Shown here piece after piece: positions 11,610 through 21,376 of a stretch of DNA of 64,000 nucleotides. This stretch comes from Streptomyces sp. I6 (GTDB taxonomy: Bacteria; Actinomycetota; Actinomycetes; Streptomycetales; Streptomycetaceae). The notes below the pieces were generated by a model, which saw only the letters and a list, made by a program, of their open reading frames with translations, was not told the origin of the DNA and did no database searches. The stretch is from NCBI GenBank assembly GCA_003725745.1, contig RHDP01000001.1, positions 1,271,501-1,335,500 on the forward strand, given 5' to 3'. Position numbers and translations under genes: made by a program. Position 1 is the first letter of the stretch. Every line of letters begins with the position of its first letter.

Positions 11610-11962
11610 CGCGGGCCTGCCGGGTGGGGCACGCGGAGGGGAGAAGCGAAGAGCAGCGAAGAGCAGCGAAGAGCAGCGAAGAGGAACGGAAAGTTGAAGA
11701 AGAACGGGAAGAAGCGGGGAGAAGCCGGGAGAAGCGGAGGAGGTGCCCGCAACGACCCGCCGTCTCCTGCGGCCGCGGGCCACGGCACCGCGCGCGGGGC
11801 ACAAGGACCGCCGGACACGCCGCGAGGGCACTCCGGGTGCCGGGGCGCCACCCCGCAAGGGCGCGTACGGGACGTCGCACCGGGCGCGCACGGGACAGCA
11901 CGCCTGGATACGCCGGCGCATGGAGCGTCGCACCGGGCGCACAGGGGGCGGTACGGGCGGAT
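11610..11962. repeat. Purine-rich convergent intergenic region with 10-bp repeats
   Basis: No gene is supported. From about 11636 to 11745 the plus strand is almost entirely purine, unusual for this chromosome. It contains GAGCAGCGAA three times in tandem (11651-11680) followed by degenerate GAAG-rich copies. It lies between the convergent regulator and Rieske genes. Confidence 0.7.
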
Positions 11963-12391
11963 TCAGACCTCCGGGCCCGCCACCAGCTTCCCGTTCCGCA
12001 CCCGCACCGGGACCTCCGGAAGCGGCACGGTGGCCGGGCCCTGGAGAGCCGTGCCGGTCGTCACGTCGAACCGGCTGCCGTGGCAGGGACAGTTGCCCTC
12101 CGTGCCCTCCACCTTGTCGAGGACGCAGCCGGCGTGGGTGCACTGGGCGCTGAACGCCCGGTACCGGCCCTCGGCCGGGCAGTGGACGACGAGCCGCTGC
12201 TCGCGGTAGAGCCGGGCGCCCCCCACGGGGACCTCCCCGGCGGCGCCGAGGTCGACCGGCGCGGTCGGCGTCGGGACCTGGGCGTGGCCCAGCTTGGACT
12301 CGGTCGAGCAGGCGGCGGCCCCCAGCCCGGCCGCTCCGGCGAGGGCGGCGCCTTTCAGCACGGTACGGCGGGCGGTGGGTCGGCCGGACAT
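11963..12391 (-). CDS. Tat-exported Rieske [2Fe-2S] protein
   Basis: A 142-residue secreted or lipid-anchored redox protein. The N-terminus SGRPTARRTVLKG is a twin-arginine signal, followed by a hydrophobic Ala/Gly stretch and a cysteine in AAACSTES that could be a lipobox. The Rieske cluster ligands are complete: CTHAGC (about residues 83-88) and CPCHG (about 101-105). Length matches stand-alone small Rieske proteins of Streptomyces, not the QcrA subunit, which is larger with three membrane helices. Its electron partner is not evident from the neighbours. Confidence 0.93.
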   Translation of the reverse strand: MSGRPTARRTVLKGAALAGAAGLGAAACSTESKLGHAQVPTPTAPVDLGAAGEVPVGGARLYREQRLVVHCPAEGRYRAFSAQCTHAGCVLDKVEGTEGNCPCHGSRFDVTTGTALQGPATVPLPEVPVRVRNGKLVAGPEV

Positions 12392-12522
12392 GAGGTCTCC
12401 ACGGATGAGGGGCGGGGGTGGCCAAACCGACGATACCGGTGCAGATCGCGGCCCTTCCGGGCGGGTCCGCCGGGCCGGGACGGGACTGTCGCGCCCCGGA
12501 GCGATGGACTACGTTCTCAGCT

Positions 12523-13437
12523 GTGATCGTCGTCGCCGGTGAGTCCCTGATCGACCTGGTCCCGCTGCGGACCGACGGGGACGCATCGCTGCCGCCCCTG
12601 CTGCCGAGGCCGGGCGGCGGCCCGTACAACACGGCGGTGGCCCTGGGCCGCCTGGGGTCACCCGTGGCCTTCTGCTCCCGTGTCTCGTCGGACGGTTTCG
12701 GCGAGGCGCTGCTGGACGGGCTGCGCACGGCGGGGGTGCGGACGTCGCTGGTGCAGCGGGGCCCGGAGCCGACGAGTCTCGCGGTCGCCGAGGTCGGCCC
12801 GGACGGTTCCGCCGGCTACCGCTTCTACGTGACCGGCACCGCCGACCGGCTGTTCGCGCTGCCGGCGGAACTGCCGGGCGGGGTGAGGGCGCTGGCCCTC
12901 GGCACCTGCTCGCTGGTGCTGGAACCGGGGGCGAGCGCGTACGAGGCCCTGCTGCGGCGCGAGTCGGGGCGCGGGGTGCTCACCCTGCTCGATCCCAACA
13001 TCCGCCCGGGGCTGATCCCGGACGCCGGTGCGCACCGGGCGCGGTTCCGGGGCTGGCTCCCCTCGGTGTCGCTGCTGAAGCTCTCGGAGGAGGACGCCGC
13101 TTGGCTGGGCGGCACCCCTGACCGCTGGCTTGCCGAAGGGCCGGCCGCCGTGGTCGTGACGCACGGCGATCGCGGTCTCACGGTATGCACCCGGACGGGT
13201 GTGGAGGCCGCCGCCCCGGCCGTGGACGTGGCGGTGGCCGACACGATCGGTGCGGGCGACACCGTGAACGCGGCACTGCTGCACGACCTCGACCGGCGCG
13301 GCGCCCTCTCCCGCCGTGGTCTGCTGGCCCTGGACGCCGCCGGCTGGACCGAGGTGCTCGCGTTCGCCGCCCGTGCCGCGGCCGTCACCTGCTCCCGCGC
13401 GGGCGCGGAGCCCCCGTACGCCGCCGAACTGGAATGA
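12523..13437 (+). CDS. PfkB-family carbohydrate kinase
   Basis: A 304-residue sugar kinase of the ribokinase/PfkB family. The N-terminal signature GGGPYNTAVALGRLG is near residues 28-42. The C-terminal anion hole and catalytic base are in DTIGAGDTVNAALL (about residues 243-256, Asp of GAGD). The substrate cannot be read from sequence; fructokinase-like is a reasonable guess. The start is GTG 12523: a -10-like TACGTT at 12510-12515 lies 7 bp upstream with no ribosome site, so it is probably leaderless. Longer in-frame starts upstream run through promoter-like sequence. Confidence 0.92.
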   Translation: MIVVAGESLIDLVPLRTDGDASLPPLLPRPGGGPYNTAVALGRLGSPVAFCSRVSSDGFGEALLDGLRTAGVRTSLVQRGPEPTSLAVAEVGPDGSAGYRFYVTGTADRLFALPAELPGGVRALALGTCSLVLEPGASAYEALLRRESGRGVLTLLDPNIRPGLIPDAGAHRARFRGWLPSVSLLKLSEEDAAWLGGTPDRWLAEGPAAVVVTHGDRGLTVCTRTGVEAAAPAVDVAVADTIGAGDTVNAALLHDLDRRGALSRRGLLALDAAGWTEVLAFAARAAAVTCSRAGAEPPYAAELE

Positions 13438-13535
13438 CCCCGGGGTCCGGTGAGCCGTCCGGAACCCGGTACAGCGGCGTTGGCAGGGGGACGGGGCCCC
13501 GGAGGCACGGAGACGCAGAGCCACGGAAACGCGGA

Positions 13536-13567
13536 GACACGGGGACACGGGGACACGGGGACACGGA
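13536..13567. repeat. 8-bp tandem repeat GACACGGG
   Basis: Four tandem copies (the last ending GGA) lie between the PfkB kinase gene and the uvrA terminator, continuing a degenerate GGAGNCACGG stretch from about 13500. Non-coding. Confidence 0.8.
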
Positions 13568-13660
13568 AACGTGAGGCCCGGTAGGGGAAGGCCGTCGTGG
13601 TCCGGGGCCGGGTGCGGGGCCGGTGGCCGGACCCGGACCACGACGGCCGGTGCCTCGGGA

Positions 13661-13692
13661 CCGCAGGGCCGGCCCCGGAGCCGGCCCTGCGG
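13661..13692 (-). terminator. Terminator of uvrA
   Basis: A perfect 13-bp inverted repeat, CCGCAGGGCCGGC (13661-13673) and its complement (13680-13692), with a 6-nt loop, lies 18 nt past the uvrA stop. It has no T-tract, as is common for Streptomyces terminators. It may also stop transcripts from the convergent PfkB gene. Confidence 0.8.
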
Positions 13693-13709
13693 AGCCGGCC
13701 CCGACCGGG

Positions 13710-16700
13710 TCAGGCCTTGCGGGCGCGCCCGCGCGACGCGGCCGTCCTCTTCTTGACCGGTGCCGCGTCGGCCGTCACCGTCTTCTTCACGGCGGTGGAG
13801 TTGGCGGAGACGACCGGCTTCCTGGACGCGGCCTTCTTCGCCGCCGTCTTGCGCGACTGCGGCGGGACGGAGTCGCTGACCCGCTCCGGGCCCAGGATGT
13901 CCCGCAGGAACTTGCCCGTGTGGCTCGCCGGCACCCCGGCGACCTGCTCGGGCGTGCCCTCGGCGATGACGAGGCCACCACCGCTGCCGCCCTCGGGCCC
14001 CATGTCGACGACCCAGTCGGCGGTCTTGATCACATCGAGGTTGTGCTCGATCACGATCACGGTGTTGCCCTTGTCGACCAGTCCGGACAGCACGTTGATC
14101 AGCTTCGCGATGTCCTCGAAGTGCAGCCCGGTCGTGGGCTCGTCCAGAACGTAGACGGTGCGGCCGGTCGACCGCTTCTGCAGCTCGCTCGCCAGCTTCA
14201 CCCGCTGCGCCTCACCGCCGGAGAGCGTGGGCGCGGGCTGGCCCAGCCTGACGTACCCGAGGCCCACCTCGTTCAGCGTCTTCAGGTGACGGGAGATCGT
14301 CGGCACGGCCTCGAAGAAGTGCAGCGCCTCCTCGATCGGCATGTCCAGCACCTCGGCGATGGACTTGCCCTTGTAGTGGACCTCCAGGGTCTCCCGGTTG
14401 TAGCGCGCACCGTGGCACACCTCGCACGGGACGTACACGTCCGGCAGGAAGTTCATCTCGATCTTGATGGTGCCGTCGCCGGAGCAGTTCTCGCAGCGTC
14501 CGCCCTTCACGTTGAAGGAGAAGCGGCCCGGCAGATAGCCGCGCACCTTCGCCTCCATCGTCTCCGCGAAGAGTCTGCGGACGTGGTCGAAGACACCGGT
14601 GTATGTCGCCGGGTTGGACCGCGGGGTGCGGCCGATGGGCGACTGGTCGACGTGGACGACCTTGTCGACGAGATCGTCGCCGTCCACCCGCGTGTGCCGG
14701 CCCGGCACCGACTTGGCGCCGTTCAGCTCACGGGCCAGGTGGGTGTACAGGATGTCGTTGACCAGCGTCGACTTGCCCGAACCGGAGACACCGGTGACGG
14801 CCGTGAGCACGCCGAGCGGGAACGACACGTCGATGTCCCGGAGGTTGTTCTCCCGGGCGCCGTGCACCGTGAGCTGCCGGTCGTGGTCCACCGGTCGCCG
14901 GATATCCGGCGTCGCGATGGACTTCTTCCCGGACAGGTAGAGCCCGGTCATCGAGTCCTTGTTGGCCAGCAGCTGCTTCAGCGGTCCGGAGTGGACGACC
15001 TTGCCGCCGTGCTCGCCGGCGCCCGGGCCGATGTCCACGACCCAGTCGGCGACCTTGATCGTGTCCTCGTCGTGCTCGACGACGATCAGGGTGTTGCCCA
15101 TGTCCCTCAGCCGCACCAGGGTCTCGATCAGCCGGTGGTTGTCGCGCTGGTGCAGTCCGATGGACGGCTCGTCCAGCACGTACAGCACGCCGACGAGTCC
15201 CGAGCCGATCTGGGTGGCCAGCCGGATGCGCTGCGCCTCACCGCCGGACAGGGTGCCCGCGGCCCGGTTGAGGGAGAGGTAGTCCAGGCCGACGTCCACC
15301 AGGAACCGCAGCCGCTCGTTGACCTCCTTGAGCACCCGCTCGGCGATCTTCTTGTCGCGGTCGTTCAGTGTCAGCCGGCCCAGGAAGTCGGCGCACTCGC
15401 TGATCGACATGGCCGAGACCTCGGCGATGGACCGGTCCATGACCGTCACCGCCAGGACGATCGGCTTCAGCCGGGTGCCGTCGCAGGTGGGGCAGGGCAC
15501 CTCCCGCATGTAGCCCTCGAAGCGCTCGCGGCTGGAGTCGCTCTCCGCCTCGCTGTGGCGCCGCTTCACGAAGGACACCGCGCCCTCGAACGCCGGGGTG
15601 GTGTAGGCGCGCTCCCGCCCGTAGCGGTTCCGGTAGCGGACCTCGACCTGGGTCCTGTGGCCGTACAGCAGGGCCTTCCTGGCACGCTGCGGCAGCCCGG
15701 CCCACGGGATGTCCGTGCGGAAGCCGAGCGCGTCGGAGAGCCCGCCGATCAACCGGCCGAAGTACTCCTTGGTGTGGCCGTGCGACCAGGGGTGGATGGC
15801 GCCGTCGTCGAGGGAGCGGTCCTCGTCCGGGACGATCAGGTCGGGGTCGACCTCCATCCGGGTGCCGATGCCGGTGCAGTCGGGGCAGGCGCCGAAGGGC
15901 GAGTTGAAGGAGAACGAACGGGGTTCCAGCTCCTCGAAGGAGAGGTCGTCGTACGGGCAGTACAGATGCTCCGAGTACATCCGCTCGCGCTCGGGTCGTC
16001 CTCGGGGAGGTCGACGAAGTCCAGCACCACCATGCCGCCGGACAGGCCCAGCGCGGTCTCCACGGAGTCCGTGAGCCGGCGCTTGGCGCTCTCCTTGACG
16101 GTCAGGCGGTCGACGACCACCTCGATGGTGTGCTTCTCCTGCTTCTTGAGCTTCGGCGGCTCGGTGAGCTGGATCGTGCGCCCGTCGACCCGGGCCCGCG
16201 CGTACCCCTTGGACTGGAGGTCGGCGAAGAGGTCGGCGAACTCGCCCTTGCGCTCCCGCACCAGCGGCGACAGCACCTGGAAGCGGCTCCCCTCGGGCAG
16301 CTCCAGCACCTTGTCGACGATGGCCTGCGGTGACTGGCGGGAGATGGGGCGCGCGCACTCGGGGCAGTGCGGCTTGCCGATCCTCGCGAAGAGCAGCCGG
16401 AGGTAGTCGTAGACCTCGGTGATCGTGCCCACCGTGGAGCGGGGGTTGCGGGACGTGGACTTCTGGTCGATCGAGACGGCCGGGGAGAGGCCCTCGATGA
16501 AGTCCACGTCCGGCTTGTCCATCTGGCCCAGGAACTGCCGGGCGTAGGAGGACAGCGACTCGACGTAGCGGCGCTGCCCCTCCGCGAAGATCGTGTCGAA
16601 CGCGAGCGACGACTTGCCCGACCCCGAGAGCCCGGTGAAGACGATGAGTGAGTCACGCGGGAGGTCGAGCGAGACGTTCTTCAGGTTGTGCTCGCGAGCG

Positions 16701-16726
16701 CCACGGACGATGAGACGGTCGGCCAC
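13710..16726 (-). CDS. uvrA: Excinuclease ABC subunit UvrA (apparent frameshift)
   Basis: The damage-recognition ATPase of nucleotide excision repair, about 1005 residues when one missing base is restored. The N-terminal half (GTG 16726, [15 protein letters not shown]) has Walker [10 protein letters not shown]. The second half has GVSGSGKST, two ABC signatures ([22 protein letters not shown]) and the zinc module CENCSGDG ... CEVC. The C-terminus is Lys/Arg/Ala-rich. The frame breaks at 15993-15995, where a CCC on the coding strand needs one more base between DLPEDDP and [11 protein letters not shown]. An essential repair gene with intact flanking sequence argues for a consensus error. Unlike uvrB, uvrC and polA, I find no damage-type promoter before it. 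A possible -10 (TAGCCT, 16799-16804) gives a leader with AAAGGTG as ribosome site. Confidence 0.96.
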
Positions 16727-16915
16727 GCCGGGTCCGCACCTTTCTTGAGACAGGTCGTGAGAAGCATCGGGGGCACGGCCCCCGGCCCGGACTGCTCCAG
16801 GCTAGGACGACCACGGGATCGACGGCTGCCGGACGGGTGAGCACCCGGCCCTCCAGAATGCCTCCACCCCGAGCCTATAGCACGCGTATTCGATTAACGC
16901 CGGTCCTCACCCACC

Positions 16916-16944
16916 TTCACCCGAACGTGTGGCAGGGCTATCGT
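16916..16944 (+). promoter_or_regulatory. Promoter for a leaderless mRNA
   Basis: A -35 TTCACC (16916-16921), 17 bp, and -10 TATCGT (16939-16944) place the transcription start at or next to the ATG at 16952. No ribosome site precedes that ATG. This supports both the start choice and leaderless translation. Confidence 0.6.
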
Positions 16945-16951
16945 CTTCCCC

Positions 16952-17653
16952 ATGATCGATCCCGTGGACGACCTGGCCTCCGTACGCGCAGCGACCGAGC
17001 GGCTGCTGAACGCGGCCGCCGCCCTGGACAACGCGGCGGCCGCCGGGCCGTCACGGCTCCCCGGCTGGAGCCGCGGGCACGTCCTGGCCCATCTCGCCCG
17101 CAACGCCGACGCCCTCGTCAACGTCCTCGAGGGCCGCCCCATGTACCCGAGCGCCGAGGCCCGCGAGACGGACATCGAGCGCGACGCGCCGCGGCCGCTC
17201 GCCGCCCAGCTCGACGACGTACGCGAGTCCGGTGAGCGCTTCCAGGCCGCGGCCGCGGCGGACGCGGACTGGTCCCGGACCGTGCAGCTCCGCAACGGCG
17301 TCAAGGACACCGCCGCCCGTGTCCCCTTCCGGCGGCTGATCGAGGTCGAACTGCACCACGTGGACCTCGGCATCGGCTACGAGCTGGAAGACCTCCCGGC
17401 CGGCTTCACCGAGCGCGAGACCGGATTCCTCGCGGAGCGCTTCCACGGGCACCGGGACGTCCCGGCCACGACCGTCGCCGTCGCCGGCGGCGGCGGCGGC
17501 GGACGGAGCTGGACCACGGGAGGAGGTGCCGCAGGCGGTCCGCTCACGGTCCGGGGCACCGCCGCGGACCTGCTCGGCTGGCTCGCGGGCCGGCGTGACG
17601 GAGCGGCGCTCGAGGTCACCGGCGGCCCACTGCCGGTGCTGCCGCCGCTGTAG
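16952..17653 (+). CDS. Maleylpyruvate-isomerase-family (mycothiol-dependent, DinB-like) protein
   Basis: A 233-residue protein of the DinB/MDMPI four-helix-bundle superfamily, whose members use a His3 metal site and often mycothiol, the thiol cofactor of actinobacteria. The family pattern LPGWSRGHVLAHLARNAD is at about residues 32-49, and a second His pair is in EVELHHVDLG (about 130-139). The C-terminal domain with LLGWLAGR matches the MDMPI C-terminal domain. The exact substrate is unknown; true maleylpyruvate isomerase activity should not be assumed. ATG 16952 is probably leaderless. A poly-Gly stretch (residues 178-184) separates the domains. The MBL-fold gene follows 21 bp later. Confidence 0.88.
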   Translation: MIDPVDDLASVRAATERLLNAAAALDNAAAAGPSRLPGWSRGHVLAHLARNADALVNVLEGRPMYPSAEARETDIERDAPRPLAAQLDDVRESGERFQAAAAADADWSRTVQLRNGVKDTAARVPFRRLIEVELHHVDLGIGYELEDLPAGFTERETGFLAERFHGHRDVPATTVAVAGGGGGGRSWTTGGGAAGGPLTVRGTAADLLGWLAGRRDGAALEVTGGPLPVLPPL

Positions 17654-17674
17654 TCGGCTGAGTACGCTGGCCCC

Positions 17675-18331
17675 ATGACTTACAGCGGAGCGGTGAAGGT
17701 CGGCGGCCCTGCGGACGTCCACGAGCTGGCGGCCCTGATGATCTCCAAGGTCGCCGTCGGCGCCATGGACAACAACGCCTACCTGCTGCGCTGCCGGGCC
17801 ACCGACGAACAGCTGCTGATCGACGCGGCCGGCGAGCCCGAGACCCTCCTCCGGCTGATCGGCGACGACGGGATCACGTCCGTCGTCACCACGCACCGGC
17901 ACGGCGACCACTGGGGCGCGCTGGCCGATGTGGTGGGGGCGACGGGGGCGCGCACCTACGCGGGCCGCCACGACGCCGCCGGCATCCCGGTGCCGACCGA
18001 TGTGCTCGTCGACGACGGCGACACGATCCGGGTGGGCCGGGTCGAGCTCACCGCCCGCCATCTGGTCGGCCACACGCCCGGTTCGATCGCGCTCGTCTAC
18101 GACGACCCGCACGGCCACCCGCACGTCTTCACCGGGGACTGCCTCTTCCCGGGCGGCGTGGGCAACACCTGGAAGGACCCTCAGGCCTTCGCGTCGCTGA
18201 TCCGCGACGTGGAGACGAAGCTCTTCGACGTACTGCCGGACGAGACCTGGGTCTACCCCGGCCACGGCGACGACACGACGCTCGGCGACGAGCGGCCGCA
18301 CCTCCCCGAGTGGCACCGGCGCGGCTGGTGA
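17675..18331 (+). CDS. MBL-fold metallo-hydrolase
   Basis: A 218-residue metallo-beta-lactamase-fold hydrolase, glyoxalase-II-like. Metal ligands are all present: THRHGDHWG (HxHxDH, about residues 71-79), GHTPGS (about 128-133), FTGDCLF (about 152-158) and YPGHGDDT (about 195-202). The substrate is unknown, possibly a thioester. A -10-like TACGCT (17663-17668) lies 6 bp before the ATG with no ribosome site, so it may have its own leaderless transcript, although the 21-bp gap would also permit co-transcription with the gene before it. Pairing of the two could reflect mycothiol chemistry, which is inference. Confidence 0.92.
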   Translation: MTYSGAVKVGGPADVHELAALMISKVAVGAMDNNAYLLRCRATDEQLLIDAAGEPETLLRLIGDDGITSVVTTHRHGDHWGALADVVGATGARTYAGRHDAAGIPVPTDVLVDDGDTIRVGRVELTARHLVGHTPGSIALVYDDPHGHPHVFTGDCLFPGGVGNTWKDPQAFASLIRDVETKLFDVLPDETWVYPGHGDDTTLGDERPHLPEWHRRGW

Positions 18332-18428
18332 CGACGGGCCCGGCGGGCCGTGGGAGGGCCGCCGGACGGGGCGCGCGGCACGGGAAAACGCGGTGCCGGC
18401 GCCCGAACACCCGGCTAGCCTGCCGCCC

Positions 18429-19501
18429 ATGACACCGCCCGGAAGCCCCTCCGCGCTCCCCGTACCCGTCTACCCGCCCAAACCCCGGCCCGGGGACCGG
18501 ATCGCCGTGATCTCCCCCTCCTCGGGCCTGCCCGGTCTGCTGCCGCTGCCGTACGAGCTGGGGGTCGAGCGGCTGGAGAAGGAGTTCGGGCTGGTGCCGG
18601 TCGAGTACCCGGCCACCCGCACGATGGGGTCCACACCCGCCGGCGTGCCGACGACGTCCACGCGGCCTTCGCGGACCCGGAGATCCGCGCCGTGATCGCG
18701 TCGATCGGCGGCGACGACCAGATCACGGTGCTGCCCCTGCTGGACCGGGAGTTGATACGGGCGAACCCGAAGCCGTTCTTCGGCTACAGCGACAACACCA
18801 ATCTGCTCGCGTTCCTCTGGAACACCGGAGTGGTCGGCTACCACGGCGCCTCGGTGATGTGCGAACTCGGCCGGCCCGGCGCCGTGGCACCGCTGACCGG
18901 GGACTCGCTGCGGGCCGCCCTGTTCACCTCCGGCCCCTACGAGCTGCGCCCGGCGGACCGGGTCCGGGTGATCGACCGCAACTGGGACGATCCGGGTACG
19001 TTCGCGGACGAACCGGAGACCTTCCCCGCGGCCGGGTGGACCTGGACGGGGCCCGAACGGATCGTCGAGGGCCGCAGCTGGGGCGGAAACCTGGAGATCC
19101 TCTCCTGGATGCTCATGGCCGACCGGGAGATCCAGCGCGACCCCGCCGTGTACGACGGCTGTGTGCTGTTCCTGGAGACCTCCGAGGAGCTGCCTTCGGC
19201 CACCGAGGTGTTCCGGATCCTGCGCAGTATGGGCGAGCGGGGGCTGCTGCACCGCTTCCCCGCGCTGCTGTGGGCACGTCCCAAGACCTGGTCGTTCGAG
19301 CAGCCGCTCGACGCGGAAGGGCAGGCCCGCTACGCACGGGAGCAGCGCGAGGCCGTGGAACGGGCGCTCGCCGTGTACGCACCGGACACCATGGCGGTGT
19401 TCGACGTCGACCTCGGGCACACCGATCCCCAACTGGTGATCCCCTACGGCGGGCTGATCAGGGTCGACGGCCCGGCCCGTCGCATCGTGGTCACGTACTG
19501 A
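18429..19501 (+). CDS. S66-family LD-carboxypeptidase / MccF-like peptidase (apparent frameshift)
   Basis: A serine peptidase of family S66, about 357 residues when one missing base is restored. Members cleave LD bonds of peptidoglycan tetrapeptides or, as MccF, inactivate microcin C. The catalytic Ser is in FGYSDNTNLL, with the Glu in FLETSEE and the His in DVDLGHTDPQ. The frame breaks at about 18640-18646 after RTMGSTPA; restoring one base gives ERADDVHAAFADPEIRAVIAS. The start is ATG 18429, with TAGCCT (18416-18421) 7 bp upstream and no ribosome site: probable leaderless mRNA. The sequence resembles the MccF-like branch (IGGDDQITVL) more than the E. coli LdcA branch, but the distinction is not firm. 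Confidence 0.88.
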
Positions 19502-19851
19502 GCCGCTGGACGGAGCGGAACGAGGCGTCGGCCCGGGGGCCCGGGAGTCCGGGCCTTGCACCCGGACCGCGAACCCCGCCTGCTGACGGCCCGGAGGTGA
19601 TCCGGGTCCTGGCTCCGGGCGACGAACAGCGGCCGAGACACGTCAACGGGACGGACGGGGCAGGCGGCCCGGGCGGACGGGACGGGCGAGACAGGGCCGC
19701 AGTCGGCGGCCATCGGCGGCCGCTCACAGCGACCGCGTGGCAGGGGCGCGCAAGCGGGGCGCACGGACCGTCCACCCGGTGCGCACCCATTCGCCGATCA
19801 TGCGCCCATGCGCCCCCGTAACCGCCACCGAGCACGGGTAGTTGGCGCGAC
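19502..19851. other. Intergenic region, nothing recognised
   Basis: 350 bp between the S66 peptidase and the MHS transporter on the same strand. I see no gene, tRNA, clear promoter pair or strong hairpin. Confidence 0.6.
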
Positions 19852-21231
19852 ATGCACCATCGTCACACCACGCCGTCGGGGGAGTCGCCGTCGGCGGAGT
19901 CGCCGGAGTCGCCACCGGCGCCTCCGGCAGCACCCGAGGCATCCGTCTCCATGCCCCGGCTCGCGGCCGCCTCGCTCGCCGGGACGGCCGTGGAGTTCTA
20001 CGACTTCTTCGTCTACGGCACGGCCGCGGCGCTGGTGCTCGGGCCGTTGTTCTTCCCCGAGTTCTCCCCGCTGGCGGGGACCCTCGCCGCCTTCGGGACG
20101 TTCGCCGTGGGCTTCGTCTCCCGACCACTGGGATCGGTGCTCTTCGGGCACATCGGCGACCGTCACGGCCGGCGCCCGGTGCTGTTCGCCTCACTGCTGC
20201 TGACGGGCCTGGCCACGGTGGGCGTGGGGTGTGTCCCGTCGTACGCGACCCTCGGAGTGGCCGCTCCCGTACTGCTGCTGGTGCTGCGCTTCCTCCAGGG
20301 GCTCGGCCTCGGCGGCGAGTGGGGCGGCGCGGTGCTGCTGACCGCCGAACACGCTCCGGCCGGGCGGCGCGCGCTCTGGGCGAGCTTTCCGCAGATCGGC
20401 CCGTCGGTGGGGTTCCTGCTGGCCAACGGGGTCATGCTGGCGCTGTCCGCGGGGCTGACCGACGCCCAGTTCCGGGACTGGGGCTGGCGGGTCCCGTTCT
20501 GGGCGGCGGGGCTGCTGGCGGCCGGGGGGCTGCTGCTGCGCGGCTCGCTGGCGGAGACCCCGCAGTTCGAGCGGATCACCGAGCGGGCCCGGCTGCCACT
20601 GGCGGAGGTGCTGCGCGGGCACTGGCGGCTGGTGCTGCTCACCGCGGGCGCGCTGTCGGTCGGCTACGCGCTCTTCTACGCCGTCTCCACGTGGTCGCTG
20701 GCGTACGGCACCGAGCGGCTCGGAGTGAGCAGGACCGTGATGCTCGTCTGCGTGATGGCGGCGGTCGCCGTCCAAGGGGCCGTGACGCCGTTCGCGGCGA
20801 TGCTCGGGGACCGCTACGGGCGCCGGCCGCTCTGTCTCGCCGGGTGCGCGGCGAGCGCGTTGTGGGTGTTCCCGATGGTGGCACTGCTGCAGACCGCCGA
20901 ACCGCTGCTGATGTTCACCGGGTTCGCGGGCGCCCTGCTGGCGTTCATCACGATGTTCGCGGTGGTGGCGGCGTATCTGCCGGAGCTGTACGAGGCCAGG
21001 GTGCGGTGCACCGGGGCCGCGGTCGGCTACAACCTGGCGGGAGTGCTCGGCGGCGCGCTCACCCCGCTCGTCGCCACGGTCGTGGCGGGCGGGAGCGGAC
21101 CCCCGTGGGGGGTGGCCGCGTATCTGAGCGGGATCGCCGTGCTGAGCCTCGGCTGCTTCGCGCTGCTGCCGGAAACGGCACCGGCGCATGAGCGGGTGCG
21201 CCACCCCTCCGGGGACGCGGCCGCCGTGTGA
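19852..21231 (+). CDS. MFS transporter, metabolite:H+ symporter (MHS) family
   Basis: A 459-residue inner-membrane transporter with 12 predicted membrane segments. The family signature TAVEFYDFFVYGTAAALV (near residue 45) and GHIGDRHGRRPVL mark the MHS group (ShiA, ProP and KgtP relatives), which moves organic acids, betaines or shikimate with protons. The second copy of the loop motif, LGDRYGRRPL, lies between segments 8 and 9. The substrate is not predictable. The first 33 residues are Pro/Ser/Glu-rich and unusual. An internal ATG at 19951, preceded by GAGG, would start directly at MPRLAAASLAG and is a credible alternative start. A shared terminator separates it from convergent terC. Confidence 0.88.
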   Translation: MHHRHTTPSGESPSAESPESPPAPPAAPEASVSMPRLAAASLAGTAVEFYDFFVYGTAAALVLGPLFFPEFSPLAGTLAAFGTFAVGFVSRPLGSVLFGHIGDRHGRRPVLFASLLLTGLATVGVGCVPSYATLGVAAPVLLLVLRFLQGLGLGGEWGGAVLLTAEHAPAGRRALWASFPQIGPSVGFLLANGVMLALSAGLTDAQFRDWGWRVPFWAAGLLAAGGLLLRGSLAETPQFERITERARLPLAEVLRGHWRLVLLTAGALSVGYALFYAVSTWSLAYGTERLGVSRTVMLVCVMAAVAVQGAVTPFAAMLGDRYGRRPLCLAGCAASALWVFPMVALLQTAEPLLMFTGFAGALLAFITMFAVVAAYLPELYEARVRCTGAAVGYNLAGVLGGALTPLVATVVAGGSGPPWGVAAYLSGIAVLSLGCFALLPETAPAHERVRHPSGDAAAV

Positions 21232-21304
21232 GGCCCCGGCCTCTCGGACGCCGCGACCCGCTCTCCACCGCGACCGCGCGGCCCCGCGGTCCACCGGAGG
21301 CGAC

Positions 21305-21340
21305 GGCACCGGCCGGGTCCTGTACGACCCGGCCGGTGCC
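21305..21340. terminator. Bidirectional terminator between MHS transporter and terC
   Basis: A perfect 15-bp inverted repeat GGCACCGGCCGGGTC (21305-21319) with its complement (21326-21340) and the 6-nt loop CTGTAC lies between the two convergent stop codons, 37 bp from the terC end. Confidence 0.85.
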
Positions 21341-21376
21341 GAGGTGCCGTGCGCGTCAGGAAGCGCACCGCGGGAG

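Noticed and set aside
11345-11851. Minus-strand frame with a Phe/Leu-rich, membrane-like segment
   Set aside because: The hydrophobic look comes from the purine tract read antisense, and the frame overlaps the regulator gene.
16727-16830. Damage-type promoter before uvrA
   Set aside because: At the expected spacing from TAGCCT (16799-16804) the box reads CGATCCCGTG, with too few matches to the consensus.
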